A DNA stretch of 10,743 bases from Larix sibirica (GCA_004151065.3 NWUY0300008172.1:1-10743); one strand, 5' to 3'. Positions 1 through 7,186 are shown, numbered from the stretch's first letter. The notes: generated by a model from the letters alone, not told the origin. Translations and numbers: made by a program.

Positions 1-91
1 TGTATATTCATCAAGATTACAAGGATGGGTATTTATATTGCTTCAGGATAATCAGACATTAAATGCTATTTGACCCTTCGCTACAAAATTA

Positions 92-562
92 TCTCTGTAG
101 AAATAAATGCTCGGTTACAAGCTGAAAAAATGAGGACTGCGTTGGCCCTTCAGAAATATAGTCGATGAATGCGATTGCTGGCATCGATTATTCATGTTCT
201 GTAGCTTCAAAATACATTAATGATAGTGGCTCTTCACAATTTAATAACCTGAGCCAAGGCGGTGACTACCTCTTCAAATAATTAGCGGTTACAAATCTGG
301 GCAGTGTTTCCTTTTAGAAATTTCAGCGGCCATCTATTAAGCGATGGAGTAATTAACCGCTTCCAACAGTTCATGGGTATCCCAAACCAACTGACCAAGA
401 ATCCCATCAATCCTAGAAAAATGTAGAAAGGATTAGTTGAGAGATAACATAAATAAATATGCAAAAACACTATATCTCATCCAATGGGATTTAAATGAGA
501 GCATTTTTCCCAATATTTTTAGCAGCACCATTTTCATAGACGGCTTGGGATATCTTAGAGAT
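92..562 (-). pseudogene. exon-like relics of an unidentified plant protein gene
   Basis: Reading the minus strand from 562 downward gives three protein-like stretches in a consistent order. The first (562 to about 494) contains YENGAAKNIGKNALI and then hits a stop. A pyrimidine-rich stretch ending in CTAG at 416-413 looks like a plant 3' splice site. After it, 411-340 reads IDGILGQLVWDTHELLEAV and then two stops. A third stretch reads EEVVTALAQVIKL (275-237), changes frame by one base at 236, and continues at 235-92 for 48 codons with one internal stop, including AIAFIDYISEGPTQSSFF. The composition suggests a soluble, helical protein, but I do not recognise the family. Stops and the frameshift argue for a pseudogene or a retained gene fragment. 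It ends where the copia gag begins (about 600), so the retroelement may have replaced the rest. I infer the exon order and intron; chance cannot be excluded. Confidence 0.4.
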
Positions 563-613
563 TGATTATCAAGGTAAAGATAATTAAGCCATAAATTTTG
601 AGAAATTGACCAG

Positions 614-1120
614 TTCAAGACTCAAGTCACAAATATTGTAAATAAATTAAGAATGAATGATGAAGAACTTTTAATTTAGAAAGTGGTCGAAAAAGTTCTC
701 AAAATCTTATTTAAGAAATTTGATGTTGTTGTAGTGCTATAGAAGAATCTAGAGACTTGAGTTAGCTATCAATTAATGAGATAATGGGATCTTTGTTGTC
801 TTACAATTCCAAATGATAATTACTCTTTTGAAAATGCATTCAAATCTCGGGTTTCTTTATCAAGAGGTAGAGATAGATCAAAGTCAATAGGTAAAGATGA
901 AAAGGAAGACTACAAACAATACATCAGAACCCTCATAGTTCAAAGGAGAGCAGCTGGACGACTTGGCAACAAAACCCTAAGTATGATGAGAAATTTGGGC
1001 ATTGTGCTGGAGAGTGTCAGAAGAAACAAGAATATGCTAGTAATAAATTTGAAAACATAACTGAGGAGTCTCTAAGTAAATCAAATTCCGTTCTTATCAC
1101 TTGTAATGTAGTTCATGAAA
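614..1120 (+). pseudogene. copia gag remnant (UBN2-type) with ruined zinc knuckle
   Basis: Gag would package the element RNA into virus-like particles in the cytoplasm. From 614 the frame gives NIVNKLRMNDEELL, a stop, then VVEKVLKILFKKFDVVV, the conserved gag block. After a frameshift at about 740 it continues AIEESRDLS and INEIMGSL, then a basic SRGRDRSKS stretch near 860-890. The CCHC zinc knuckle should sit at about 973-1017: the tail GHCAGEC is there, but both leading cysteines are gone (proline and aspartate stand in their places), so RNA binding through this knuckle would be lost. The N-terminal part of gag is missing. The family call is firm; function is certainly lost. Confidence 0.85.
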
Positions 1121-1260
1121 GTCAAAAGATGTATGGTTTTTGGAAAACAGATGCAACAATCATATGATTGGAAACACTGAGTTATTTATAAGCTTAGTTT
1201 GTTCTATTCAATCTAAAGTAAATAATGTTAACCATAATAAAGTTAAATTTAATGGAAAAC
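1120..1260 (+). pseudogene. copia aspartic protease remnant, 5' part
   Basis: This part of the copia polyprotein would hold the aspartic protease that cleaves Gag-Pol. At 1135-1167 the frame reads FWKTDATII where the family has a WFLD[S/T]G-type active site; the catalytic aspartate position now reads lysine and the segment ends in a stop. It continues as GNTELFISL and IQSKVNN, which matches the stretch after the active site. The frame is then interrupted at about 1260 by the antisense insertion and resumes at about 1780 in the compatible frame. Confidence 0.7.
1216..1259 (+). repeat. 44-bp direct repeat, left copy
   Basis: This segment matches 1736-1779 at 39 of 44 positions (mismatches at 1221, 1231, 1232, 1235 and 1246). 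Both copies encode the same copia protease-region residues in the same frame (NKVKFNGK and NKVIFNGK), so one is a duplicate of host-element sequence. Together they bracket the antisense RT insertion. Confidence 0.85.
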
Positions 1261-1735
1261 ACCTGGTGCCTGATTGAGATCATACAAAGATTTCCTCAAT
1301 CCTCAAACAAGAGATGGGTCCTGGATAAACCCCTGTGGCTTTTTCATGTAGATTTCCTCCTCAATATCCCCATGAATAAATGCACTCTTCACATCCATGT
1401 GATGAACCTCCCAATGTTGAGTTGCAGCAAGGGTGAGCATAAGATGAATTGAATCCATCTTTGCTACTGGTACAAAGGTATCATTCTAGTCTCTTCCCTA
1501 TACATGTGAAAATCCTTTTGCTACAAGTCGTGCTTTGTACTTACTCACAAGTCCATTTGTTGCCCTCTTTGTTCAATAAATCCATTTACATCAAAATTTT
1601 TTCCTACCTAGAGGTAAGGGAACGAGCTCCCAAGTTTGGTTCTTTCTCAAGTGACTGATACTCCTCATCCATGGTAGCGTCCCAATATAGGTTTCATTTA
1701 ACTTCTGTATAAGTTTGTGGATCTGTAGCAATTTG
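1261..1735 (-). pseudogene. antisense copia reverse-transcriptase fragment inside gag-pol
   Basis: On the minus strand this stretch encodes the N-terminal half of a copia reverse transcriptase. From about 1730 downward it reads ATDPQTYTEVK, then ATMDEEYQSLEKE, changes frame, then SKYKARLVAKGFSHV, a stop, FVPVAKMDSIHLMLTLAA, then HHMDVKSAFIHGDIEEEIYM and KPQGFIQDPSLV, ending near 1262 with SLYDLNQAPG. These are the conserved KARLVAKGF, PVAK and QMDVKSAFLHGD blocks of RVT_2; the first catalytic aspartate (in MDVKSAF) is kept. The YVDD block is absent because the fragment stops before it. It has several stops, no LTR and no poly(A), and lies opposite to the surrounding element. It comes from a different copia copy than the host. 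Confidence 0.9.
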
Positions 1736-1779
1736 AAGTAGATAATGTTATTCACAATAAAGTTATATTTAATGGAAAA
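1736..1779 (+). repeat. 44-bp direct repeat, right copy
   Basis: Partner of 1216-1259 (offset 520 bp, 39 of 44 identical). The copia frame continues directly from this copy into GVVTLFEKNVENKIVGDV, so removing one repeat plus the antisense fragment restores continuity of the original reading frame. Confidence 0.85.
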
Positions 1780-2240
1780 GGTGTTGTCACTTTGTTTGAA
1801 AAAAATGTTGAAAATAAAATCGTTGGAGATGTTTAATTTGATCCATGTTTGAAATGTAATTAGTTAAATACTAGATAGTTAATGAAAATAAATATGAAGT
1901 AATTTTTAATAATGATGTTTGTAATTTTTTGAATAAACCTCTTAGAAATAAATTGATAACAAGAGTGAAAATAACCACTAACAAAATGTTTCCATTTACA
2001 AGTTGAAGTTAGAACTTCATAATTCAATTAATACCTACAAACATAAGAGTTTGTATTAGTCTTCTCTCTAGCATTTAAGGTATAGACATTTGCATTTTTG
2101 TGAATTGGACCTATTGTAGAAGAAAGAGATGGTGAGAGGGTTGTCATCTATAGAGCAATCAATGAGCTCATGTAAGAGATGCATATTACAAAAACAACAT
2201 AGGAGACATCCACAACAAGTGCCTTGAACCTTTGGAAATC
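1780..2240 (+). pseudogene. copia GAG-pre-integrase remnant
   Basis: After the right repeat copy, the plus strand gives GVVTLFEKNVENKIVGDV, a stop, then FDPCLKCN (the family's 'FYVPGLKxNLLS' stretch). A poorly conserved part follows; TTNKMFPF near 1980 matches the conserved 'NRMFPL' block. At 2129-2210 MVRGLSSIEQSMSSCKRCILQKQH corresponds to the GAG-pre-integrase end and the integrase zinc finger, with the CxxC pair intact (C at 2171 and 2180). Stops and frame changes between blocks show it is dead. This segment normally links protease to the integrase core. Confidence 0.75.
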
Positions 2241-2790
2241 ATGCATACATATTTACGTGGGCCAAGTCTCTCTCATTAGTTGGAAATAATACTTCTTTAC
2301 ATTTATTGATTACAGTCGAAAGGCATGTGCATATTTACTAAAACAATAATCAGAAATCTTTCAAGTCTTCAAGAATTTCAAAACTATGGTTGAAAACTAA
2401 GAGTGGTAAATGCAAGTGTTGAAATCAAGTGGATCTGATAGAGGTGGTGAGTACAAATCAAATGACTTCATGGAATTTTGTAGACATCATGGGATAGAGG
2501 GGTAGTTTATTGCATTTTATACACCATAGTAGAATGGTGTGAATGAAATTTTGTAGACATCATGGGATAGAGGGGTATTTTATTGCATTTTATACACCAT
2601 AGTAGAATGGTGTGAATGAAAGGAAGAATAGAACCATCATGAATATGGCGCAAAGCATGTTTAAGGAAAAACAGTTACCAACCAATTGTTTGGGAAAATA
2701 AAGTGTATGTTCAATTTATATTATGAACAAGTGTCTTACTAAAAGTGTGAACAACATAATTCCTCAAGAGGCATGGAGTGGTAAGAGATG
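2215..2790 (+). pseudogene. copia integrase core remnant (rve)
   Basis: Integrase would insert element cDNA into the genome using a D-D-E triad. TFIDYSRKACAYLLK carries the first aspartate (codon 2308), SGSDRGGEYKSNDFMEFC the second (codon 2437), and NGVNE the glutamate. In the first copy of the 73-bp duplication that glutamate (codon 2545) lies 36 codons after the second aspartate, exactly the D-x35-E spacing of retroelement integrases; the downstream RKNRT block follows only after the second copy. CAA codons of the family's 'PQQNG' motif have become two TAG stops. After 2640, MNMAQSMFKEKQLPTN, NKCLTKSV and PQEAWSG follow the family order. It cannot be expressed as one protein. Confidence 0.88.
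2474..2619 (+). repeat. 73-bp tandem duplication in integrase
   Basis: Copy 1 is 2474-2546 and copy 2 is 2547-2619, with one difference (G2505 versus T2578). The unit covers the end of the integrase core from the FCRHHGIEG block to the catalytic glutamate. Because 73 is not a multiple of three, the duplication itself shifts the frame. Confidence 0.95.
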
Positions 2791-3290
2791 CAACATATCA
2801 CTTTTGATAATATTTGTGTGTGTTATATATGCATATGCACCTAAAGAAACAAGAAGGAAATGTGACGACTAAAGTAAAAAATGCATATTTAATGGATATA
2901 TTGAAGAGTCTAAAGCTTATAGATTATACAATCCCAAGGCTCAATATAAGTAGATGTGTAGAGTTTAAGGAGGTAATCATGGGATGGATTTGTAGCAGGA
3001 GGAGGTGTATTATCTCAAGATGAAGATGATGGAGAAGAGCATTTTGTACAAAGTGAACATGCAATTCTGCAAGCACATGTACCTACAAGAAGCACTCTTT
3101 GAAGACAATCAATTGCAGTGAATTCACATCAATTTATAAAAAAAATAAATCTTGTGCAAGGTGAACTATTGGGATCTGGAGGTCAATGTCCACCAAGTTC
3201 ATAAGTAAGTAGCGATTTTCATCGAACTCTAGCAATACTAAGATCTAGTATTGGAGGGCAAAAAACTAGAAGTTTGACGGAGATTTATCA
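2790..3290 (+). pseudogene. copia integrase-to-RT linker remnant
   Basis: This part of the polyprotein lies between integrase and reverse transcriptase. YAYAPKETRRKCDD near 2830-2870 matches the family's 'AHVPKExRxKLDDKS' block, and KCIFNGYIEESKAYRLYNPKA (with one frame change) near 2880-2945 matches the 'CIFVGYSxxSKAYRLYNP' block. The stretch after it is acidic and poorly conserved (DEDDGEEHFVQSEH at about 3018-3059), as is normal here. GQKTRSLTEIYQQNDD at about 3258-3302 matches the 'RxRSLxxIYE' lead-in to reverse transcriptase. The matches are clear although single frames are short. Confidence 0.7.
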
Positions 3291-4110
3291 ACAAAATGAT
3301 GATGAATTAGATTTAAATTCAAACTTTGCATTGTTTGTGTATCATACTGTTAATTTTAAAGAATAAAATAAAGATGAAGTATGGATAAAAGCAATGGATA
3401 ATGAAATAAATGTATTCGGAAGAAATGACACTTGGGAGCTAGTAGATTTACATGAGGGAAAGAATTGCATAAGTATCAAATGGATATACACAATTAAATG
3501 GAATGCTCATGGATAAGTTGAAAAGTACATGGTTAGACTTGTAGCTAGGGTTTTAGTCAACAACCTAGTATAAACAAGAATTTTTCCCCAATTACAAGAC
3601 TTAACCTAATAAGAGTTGTTTTAGGCATTGCAACAACAAATAAATGGAAAGCCTATAGATCTTAAATCAACATTACTAAACAGAGTTTTGGAAGTTGAAG
3701 TTTATGTAAAACATCCTCTTGGTTATGAGGTAAGAGAACATTAAGGTAAAGTTTACATATTAAAGAAGGATTTGCATGGGATGAAGAAAGAACCTATATT
3801 TGATCCAATATAATTGATACTTATCTAATTGGTAACGGGTTCAACAAAAGTAGTAGTGAACCTACTTTGTACATGAAGGTAAATTAACACAGTAAAATTT
3901 TGATTGTTTGTTTATTTATTGATGTTTTACATTTTGATGGAAATATGTCCCTAGATGCATTTAAAATAGCAATGAAAACATAATTTGAGATGACATATTT
4001 GAGTTTGATGAAATTTTTTCTTGGCATTGAAGTTACACTCTCTAACAATTGAATTTTTTTTTGTCAATCTAATTATGCCTAGGATATATTAAAAAGATCT
4101 AGGACGTTGA
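3290..4110 (+). pseudogene. copia reverse transcriptase remnant (RVT_2)
   Basis: Reverse transcriptase would copy the element RNA into cDNA. The plus strand reads VWIKAMDNEINVFGRNDTWELVDLH at 3380-3454, then a KWIYTIKWNAHG block and VRLVARVLV, all N-terminal landmarks of RVT_2. Further on, VEVYVKHPLGYEV near 3690-3730 matches the 'EEVYMxQPxGF' block. At 3915-3926 the catalytic YVDD box has become Phe-Ile-Asp-Val, losing one of the two metal-binding aspartates. MSLDAFKIAMKT, FEMTYLSLMKFFLGIEV and SNYA-stop-DILKRSRT match the 'thumb' side of the domain. Several in-frame stops and at least two frameshifts are present. Confidence 0.88.
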
Positions 4111-4573
4111 ATTGTAGACAAATAGAAACATTGATTGCAATATGTACAAAACTTAGTAAAGAAGATAAGGGTTCAAAAGTTGATCCAACATTATATAAAA
4201 GATTGGTTCTAAGTGTAATGTATTTGATAAATACCAAACCAGATATCATGTATGTATTGAGTTTAATTTCAAGGTTTATGAAGTCATATCATGTATGTAA
4301 TGAGTTTAATTTCAAGGTTTATGGAGTCTTGAACGAAGAATTCTCATTGGCAGGTTGGAAGAATATTTTTAAGATATATTGTAAAGACAATAGATTATGA
4401 AATTCTGTGTTTAACAATTTCATATTTCATTGTATGGATACACAAATAGTGATTTTGCAGGTAGCAGAGATGAAGAATACAATATCAGGGTATGTGATTA
4501 ATTTTGGATCAAGTGTGGCATCATGGGCATTGAAGAAGAATCCTATAGTGATGATTTTGTTAGTTGAGGCAAA
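4110..4573 (+). pseudogene. copia RNase H remnant, 3'-truncated
   Basis: RNase H would remove the RNA strand during reverse transcription. VDPTLYKRLVLSVMYLINTKPDIMYVLSLISRFM at 4172-4278 is the conserved connection block ('YRxLVGSLMYLTxTRPDIxxAVSxxSRFM'). A 43-bp tandem duplication follows. GYTNSDFAGSRDEE (about 4436-4476) is the RNase H start, with the first D of the family's 'DSDxAG' now N. After a frameshift, NTISGYVINFGSSVASWALKK matches 'STSGYVFxLGxxxxSWxSKKQ'. VEAKC matches the 'AEAEY' box and the protein similarity stops there at about 4573, where LINE sequence begins. The last part of RNase H and the 3' LTR are absent. Confidence 0.85.
4243..4328 (+). repeat. 43-bp tandem duplication in the copia RT/RNase H connection
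   Basis: Copy 1 is 4243-4285 and copy 2 is 4286-4328, with two differences (4257/4300 and 4281/4324). The unit encodes the end of the TKPDIMYVLSLISRFM block. At 43 bp it changes the frame. Confidence 0.92.
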
Positions 4574-5133
4574 GTGTCTGCAAAGGATGCTTATTTTGAA
4601 CTTTCAAATTATCTTTCAAAATTTTCTTCTAAATGGTGGTACAGTAGAATTTGGAAGTGGCATATGCCATTGAAACTCAAATGTTTCTTTTGGATTTCTT
4701 GTGAGAATTGCATTCTTACTTGGACAACCTTAGTTGAAGGGGTTGGTCTAGACCAAACATATGTGTTATGTGTAAGCAATATTGTGAGACTGTGAATCAT
4801 ATTTTTGTGTATTGCAATTATAGCGAAAAGGTGTGGTAGGATGTCATTACAGATCTTGGACTCAAATAGGGTTGGGGAACTCATTCTGTGGAAGGAAATT
4901 TTGAATAGTGGATTAGGAATTTTCGTGCTCATAAAATGCTTCCTATTTTCATTTGTTGGGACATATGGAAATCCAAATTTTTTTATATTTTTGAAGATAA
5001 ATCAATGAATGTTTCTTCTATCCGTGTGAGAATTATGAGCACGTATAAAGAATATGTTTATGTTGATATTAGAAACAATCCCAAACATGTTACTAATCCT
5101 CCAGTTTTGAAGTATGCTACAAGTTTCTTTGAT
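4574..5133 (+). pseudogene. LINE ORF2 zinc-binding domain (zf-RVT) remnant
   Basis: The zf-RVT module lies after the reverse transcriptase in plant LINE ORF2 proteins. From 4574 the frame reads VSAKDAYFELSNYL, then RIWKWHMPLKLKCFFW, the 'iWkxxvPpKvkfFlWr' signature, and LTWTTLVEGVG. A one-base shift near 4740 follows. The next frame gives CVMCKQYCETVNHIFVYC (4762-4815), a CxxC...HxxxxC zinc motif in the family arrangement. Stops occur at about 4837-4839 (after the SEKVW block), about 4867 and about 4909. It then continues as an uninterrupted stretch, MLPIFICWDIWKSKFF and onward, into ATSFFDGVA. The frameshift and at least three stops make it non-functional. The domain assignment rests on the motif pattern and order. 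Confidence 0.85.
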
Positions 5134-5597
5134 GGGGTTGCTTAGAGCGGCATCTGTGGTGTAGGGTAAATCTAAAAATTAATGAAGAAGATCAATTTAA
5201 GTTGTAGATGAATTTTGGGATTGGTTCAAACACCAAAGTTGAGTTATTGGATTTGTGGTATTTACTCAAATTTGCATCTACAGTGGGCATTGATTCATTA
5301 TAGGTTTGGGGTGACTCTTTAGTTATTGTCAACTATGCTAAGAAGCTATATTATCTACAAGTCCTCTCACTAGATCATTGTTGCTCGAGGGTTAATGGAC
5401 TTAAGGATTCTTTTGCTTATACTTCTTTTGACCACGTCTTTAGAGAACATAATGATGTTGCAGATAGACTATTCAAAGGTGCTCTTGGGGAAGCTGAAGG
5501 TTTTCTTTTTATTGAAGAATATGTGGAAGACTGCCTCACTTTTAAAGATATATCATTTTTTTATGAATTAGGTGGACAATACTCTCATGTATGTTGA
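5112..5597 (+). pseudogene. LINE RNase H-like domain (RVT_3 type) remnant
   Basis: This is the RNase H-like domain at the end of many plant LINE ORF2 proteins. SFFDGVA-stop-SGICGVG carries the first catalytic aspartate (about 5131). After a frameshift near 5160 the frame reads NFGIGSNTKVELLDLWYLLKFA (glutamate present), then DSL-stop-VWGDSLVIVNYA (the GDS aspartate), DHVFREHNDVADRL (the last aspartate, with the conserved histidine nearby) and KGALGEAEG, to a TGA at 5595-5597. All four D-E-D-D residues can be read, so decay here is lighter than in the neighbouring copia element. Two TAG stops, two more before the frameshift and the frameshift itself still prevent expression. Confidence 0.85.
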
Positions 5598-5792
5598 CAA
5601 TTTTATTATTTTGCAAAGCTTTTGTATGATAGAGAGATGGAGGGACACTTTAATAGTCCTTTGTGGTGACTAGTAAGAGAAACCAAAAGATGTGGATGAA
5701 TATATACTTTTTGATTCTCATAAATAACAAGAGACATTTTTTCTGCTTGAAAAAAAAATATAAAAAAAATGTAAAAATAAATATTACTTATT
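5598..5792 (+). other. LINE 3' UTR and A-rich tail
   Basis: About 150 bp without coding capacity follow the ORF2 stop. A run of nine A starts at 5750, followed by further A-rich sequence with T and G interruptions to about 5780, consistent with an aged LINE poly(A) tail. An AATAAC motif lies at about 5723. Confidence 0.7.
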
Positions 5793-5873
5793 AAAAAAAT
5801 TTATATATATATATAAGTATTGCATATATTATTTTATCTATAAAAAAACATGCTAAAAACAAATGTTACTTAT
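5759..5873. repeat. AT-rich imperfect direct repeat (80-bp offset) with (TA)n
   Basis: 5759-5792 resembles 5839-5873: both run TATAAAAAAA, then a short spacer, then AAAAAYAAATRTTACTTATT. Between them lies a (TA)n stretch at about 5802-5815. It may be slippage or duplication at the LINE tail. 5874-5981 is plain AT-rich DNA in which I see nothing else. Confidence 0.5.
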
Positions 5874-5981
5874 TTATAACAAAATTACATTTTCATTATT
5901 TCACTAGTTTTATGTTTTTCTTAGAACATTATTTTACTATAAAGCCAATAAAAATTCAATCATGAAACTTGTGAAAAATTA

Positions 5982-5997
5982 TTCTTATCTTAATACT
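5982..5997. repeat. 16-bp target-site duplication, left copy
   Basis: TTCTTATCTTAATACT matches 6185-6200 (TTCTGATCTTAATACT) at 15 of 16 bases. The copies sit immediately outside the SINE-like body. Confidence 0.8.
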
Positions 5998-6184
5998 CCC
6001 ATAGCAATGAACCATTGGTAAGAACCGCAACCTAGGGGCATCTAAGCCATCATGGATTGGGCCACACCCACTCTTATGATGACTGGATTTTTGGGTGTCT
6101 CCTCCCAACTAGCTCACCCCTAAAGAAAATTGAACTCGCAGACGAGATCCACACCTTAACCAATGAGCTAGCCAGAATAGACAT
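5998..6184 (-). mobile_element. tRNA-derived SINE-like element
   Basis: A 187-bp non-coding element lies between the two 16-bp duplications. On the minus strand it starts with a tRNA-like head: a pol III A box TAGCTCATTGG (6170-6160), a full match to TRGYNNANNGG, then 24 bp later a B box GTTCAATTT (6135-6127), one base off GWTCRANNC. The stretch between them (TTAAGGTGTGGATCTCGTCT) resembles the D-to-anticodon arm region of a tRNA. The other ~130 bp is a tRNA-unrelated body. SINEs are copied by LINE machinery after pol III transcription. Oddly, the 3' end (near 5998) shows no poly(A) or poly(T) run. I could not assign a SINE family. Confidence 0.75.
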
Positions 6185-6200
6185 TTCTGATCTTAATACT
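6185..6200. repeat. 16-bp target-site duplication, right copy
   Basis: Partner of 5982-5997, one mismatch (T5986 versus G6189). Confidence 0.8.
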
Positions 6201-6297
6201 TAAGCTCATAAAACATTATTCTTATTTTGAAATTAAAACTCATTAAAATACTTGATTATTTTAACAGGTCGTAGATTAGATTACACAGTTCTTCATT

Positions 6298-6549
6298 AAT
6301 CGATCAAATTAGAACATCATATCTTTATCCCTAAAGCTTCACATGCACTTCACAGCTTCAACCCGTGACTCTTCGAATTCCTTTTGAAAAGTGAAAATAC
6401 GTTACGTATTCATCTATAATTCCCTGTAAATCAATCAAATTACAATACATCATTATCTGTACCCTATAGCTTCACATGCACTTCACAAGTTTCAAACCCG
6501 TGACCGTTTGAATTCCTTTTAAAACAGTGGACATACGTTACGCAATCAT
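6298..6549. repeat. diverged ~131-bp direct duplication upstream of the S40 gene
   Basis: 6298-6413 and 6429-6549 are two diverged copies at a 131-bp offset. Shared landmarks in order are AATCRATCAAATTA, AGCTTCACATGCACTTCACA, ACCCGTGACC/T, GAATTCCTTTT and ATACGTTACG. Copy 1 ends with ATACGT-T-ACGTAT, a 6-bp inverted repeat around one base built from ACGT cores (6398-6410); in copy 2 only the left arm survives. The placement 640-890 bp before the ATG would suit a promoter, but the repeat may equally be part of an old transposon. Confidence 0.75.
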
Positions 6550-7186
6550 GCCAAATAGAGAAGATATTTTTTAATGGACATCAACGTTACAAACTATCTA
6601 TTAATGGCATATACTAACGGTATATACATATACTTCACTGGCATATCCTTGTAGTTCCGTTGCACATCAATACTCTTAATGGCGTGTAATGGGGGAGGGG
6701 GTTTTAGTGCTGAGAGCGACACGAAGGGAGATTGATTGACGAGGGCGTTTATGGTGGTTTAAGGAAACATCTGGGCATGAAGGTTGGAGGGGAACGGATG
6801 CACATGCTACCCTCAATTTCGTTACAAATCTGAATCTGATTGAGTATTTGTAATTGGCTTATGGTAAGAGCAATCTGTCTCCCTGGCAGGTTTTTACAGA
6901 AAAAGACAAGTTGAGGGTCTATCAAAATCTCCACTAAAGAAGATCAGGGCCTGAAAGAGGACTATAATATAATGATATTGGAGCAGAGCTCTCATGAGAA
7001 CTGGGCTCCTTGGAATTAAGGGGAAGACTAGCATGAAAAATATTGAGCCAGAAAACTAAGAATTGGCTCAAGTTCAGAAAAATAACTTAATTTAGCTCAG
7101 TAGAGCCAAATAGTGTGAAGAAGCTAAATAGAGCCAAAAAGCTTAGATTTTTAGAAGTGGAACTTGAAGAGAGCTCTTGGGTAGCC
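6550..7186 (+). promoter_or_regulatory. presumed core promoter and 5' leader of the S40-like gene
   Basis: No protein similarity is visible between the duplication and the ATG at 7187. A TATATACATA stretch at 6621-6630 is a possible TATA element, but the transcription start cannot be placed. Several ATGs lie in between (for example near 6679 and 6749), so an intron in the leader or a start closer to the CDS is possible. At 7043-7050 and 7064-7071 TTGAGCCA and TGGCTCAA form a perfect 8-bp inverted repeat around 13 bases, and TAGAGCCAAA occurs twice just after it (7101-7110 and about 7129-7138). Confidence 0.35.

Larger units (their letters stand above)
614..4573 (+). mobile_element. degraded Ty1/copia retrotransposon, internal region only
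   Basis: Translated fragments in shifting plus-strand frames follow the copia polyprotein order: gag, zinc knuckle, protease, GAG-pre-integrase, integrase, reverse transcriptase, RNase H. There are many stops and frameshifts, so it cannot make a polyprotein. No 5' LTR, primer-binding site or first part of gag is visible: the left edge meets unrelated minus-strand exon relics at about 600. No 3' LTR or polypurine tract follows either, because LINE sequence begins at about 4574 inside RNase H. Decay is increased by an inserted antisense RT fragment (1261-1735) and by tandem duplications at 2474-2619 and 4243-4328. The parts are listed separately. Confidence 0.9.
4574..5780 (+). mobile_element. 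5'-truncated LINE (non-LTR retrotransposon) with A-rich tail
   Basis: The segment holds only the C-terminal end of a plant LINE ORF2 (zinc-binding and RNase H modules), a stop at 5595-5597, about 150 bp of 3' UTR and an A-rich tail from 5750 to about 5780. Loss of the 5' part is the usual result of incomplete target-primed reverse transcription. It is in the same orientation as, and directly joined to, the copia RNase H remnant at about 4573, so it probably inserted there or was joined by a deletion. I could not find a target-site duplication: sequence just before 4574 does not reappear after the tail, and the copia element does not resume. Confidence 0.85.

Noticed and set aside
1225-1658. 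Two plus-strand frames over the antisense RT fragment
   Set aside because: They are the reverse reading of clear minus-strand RT blocks and have no similarity of their own.
4574-5597. LINE zinc-binding/RNase H region as a domesticated host gene
   Set aside because: At least six stops and two frameshifts, and an A-rich tail marks it as an ordinary dead insertion.
6001-6184. A functional tRNA gene on the minus strand
   Set aside because: A and B boxes are present, but I see no acceptor stem pairing or full cloverleaf, and the TSD flanks a 187-bp unit, so a SINE fits better.
7115-7186. An upstream extension of the S40 reading frame starting at a GTG
   Set aside because: Plant nuclear genes rarely start at GTG, and the ATG at 7187 has a strong context. 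The extension has no family similarity.
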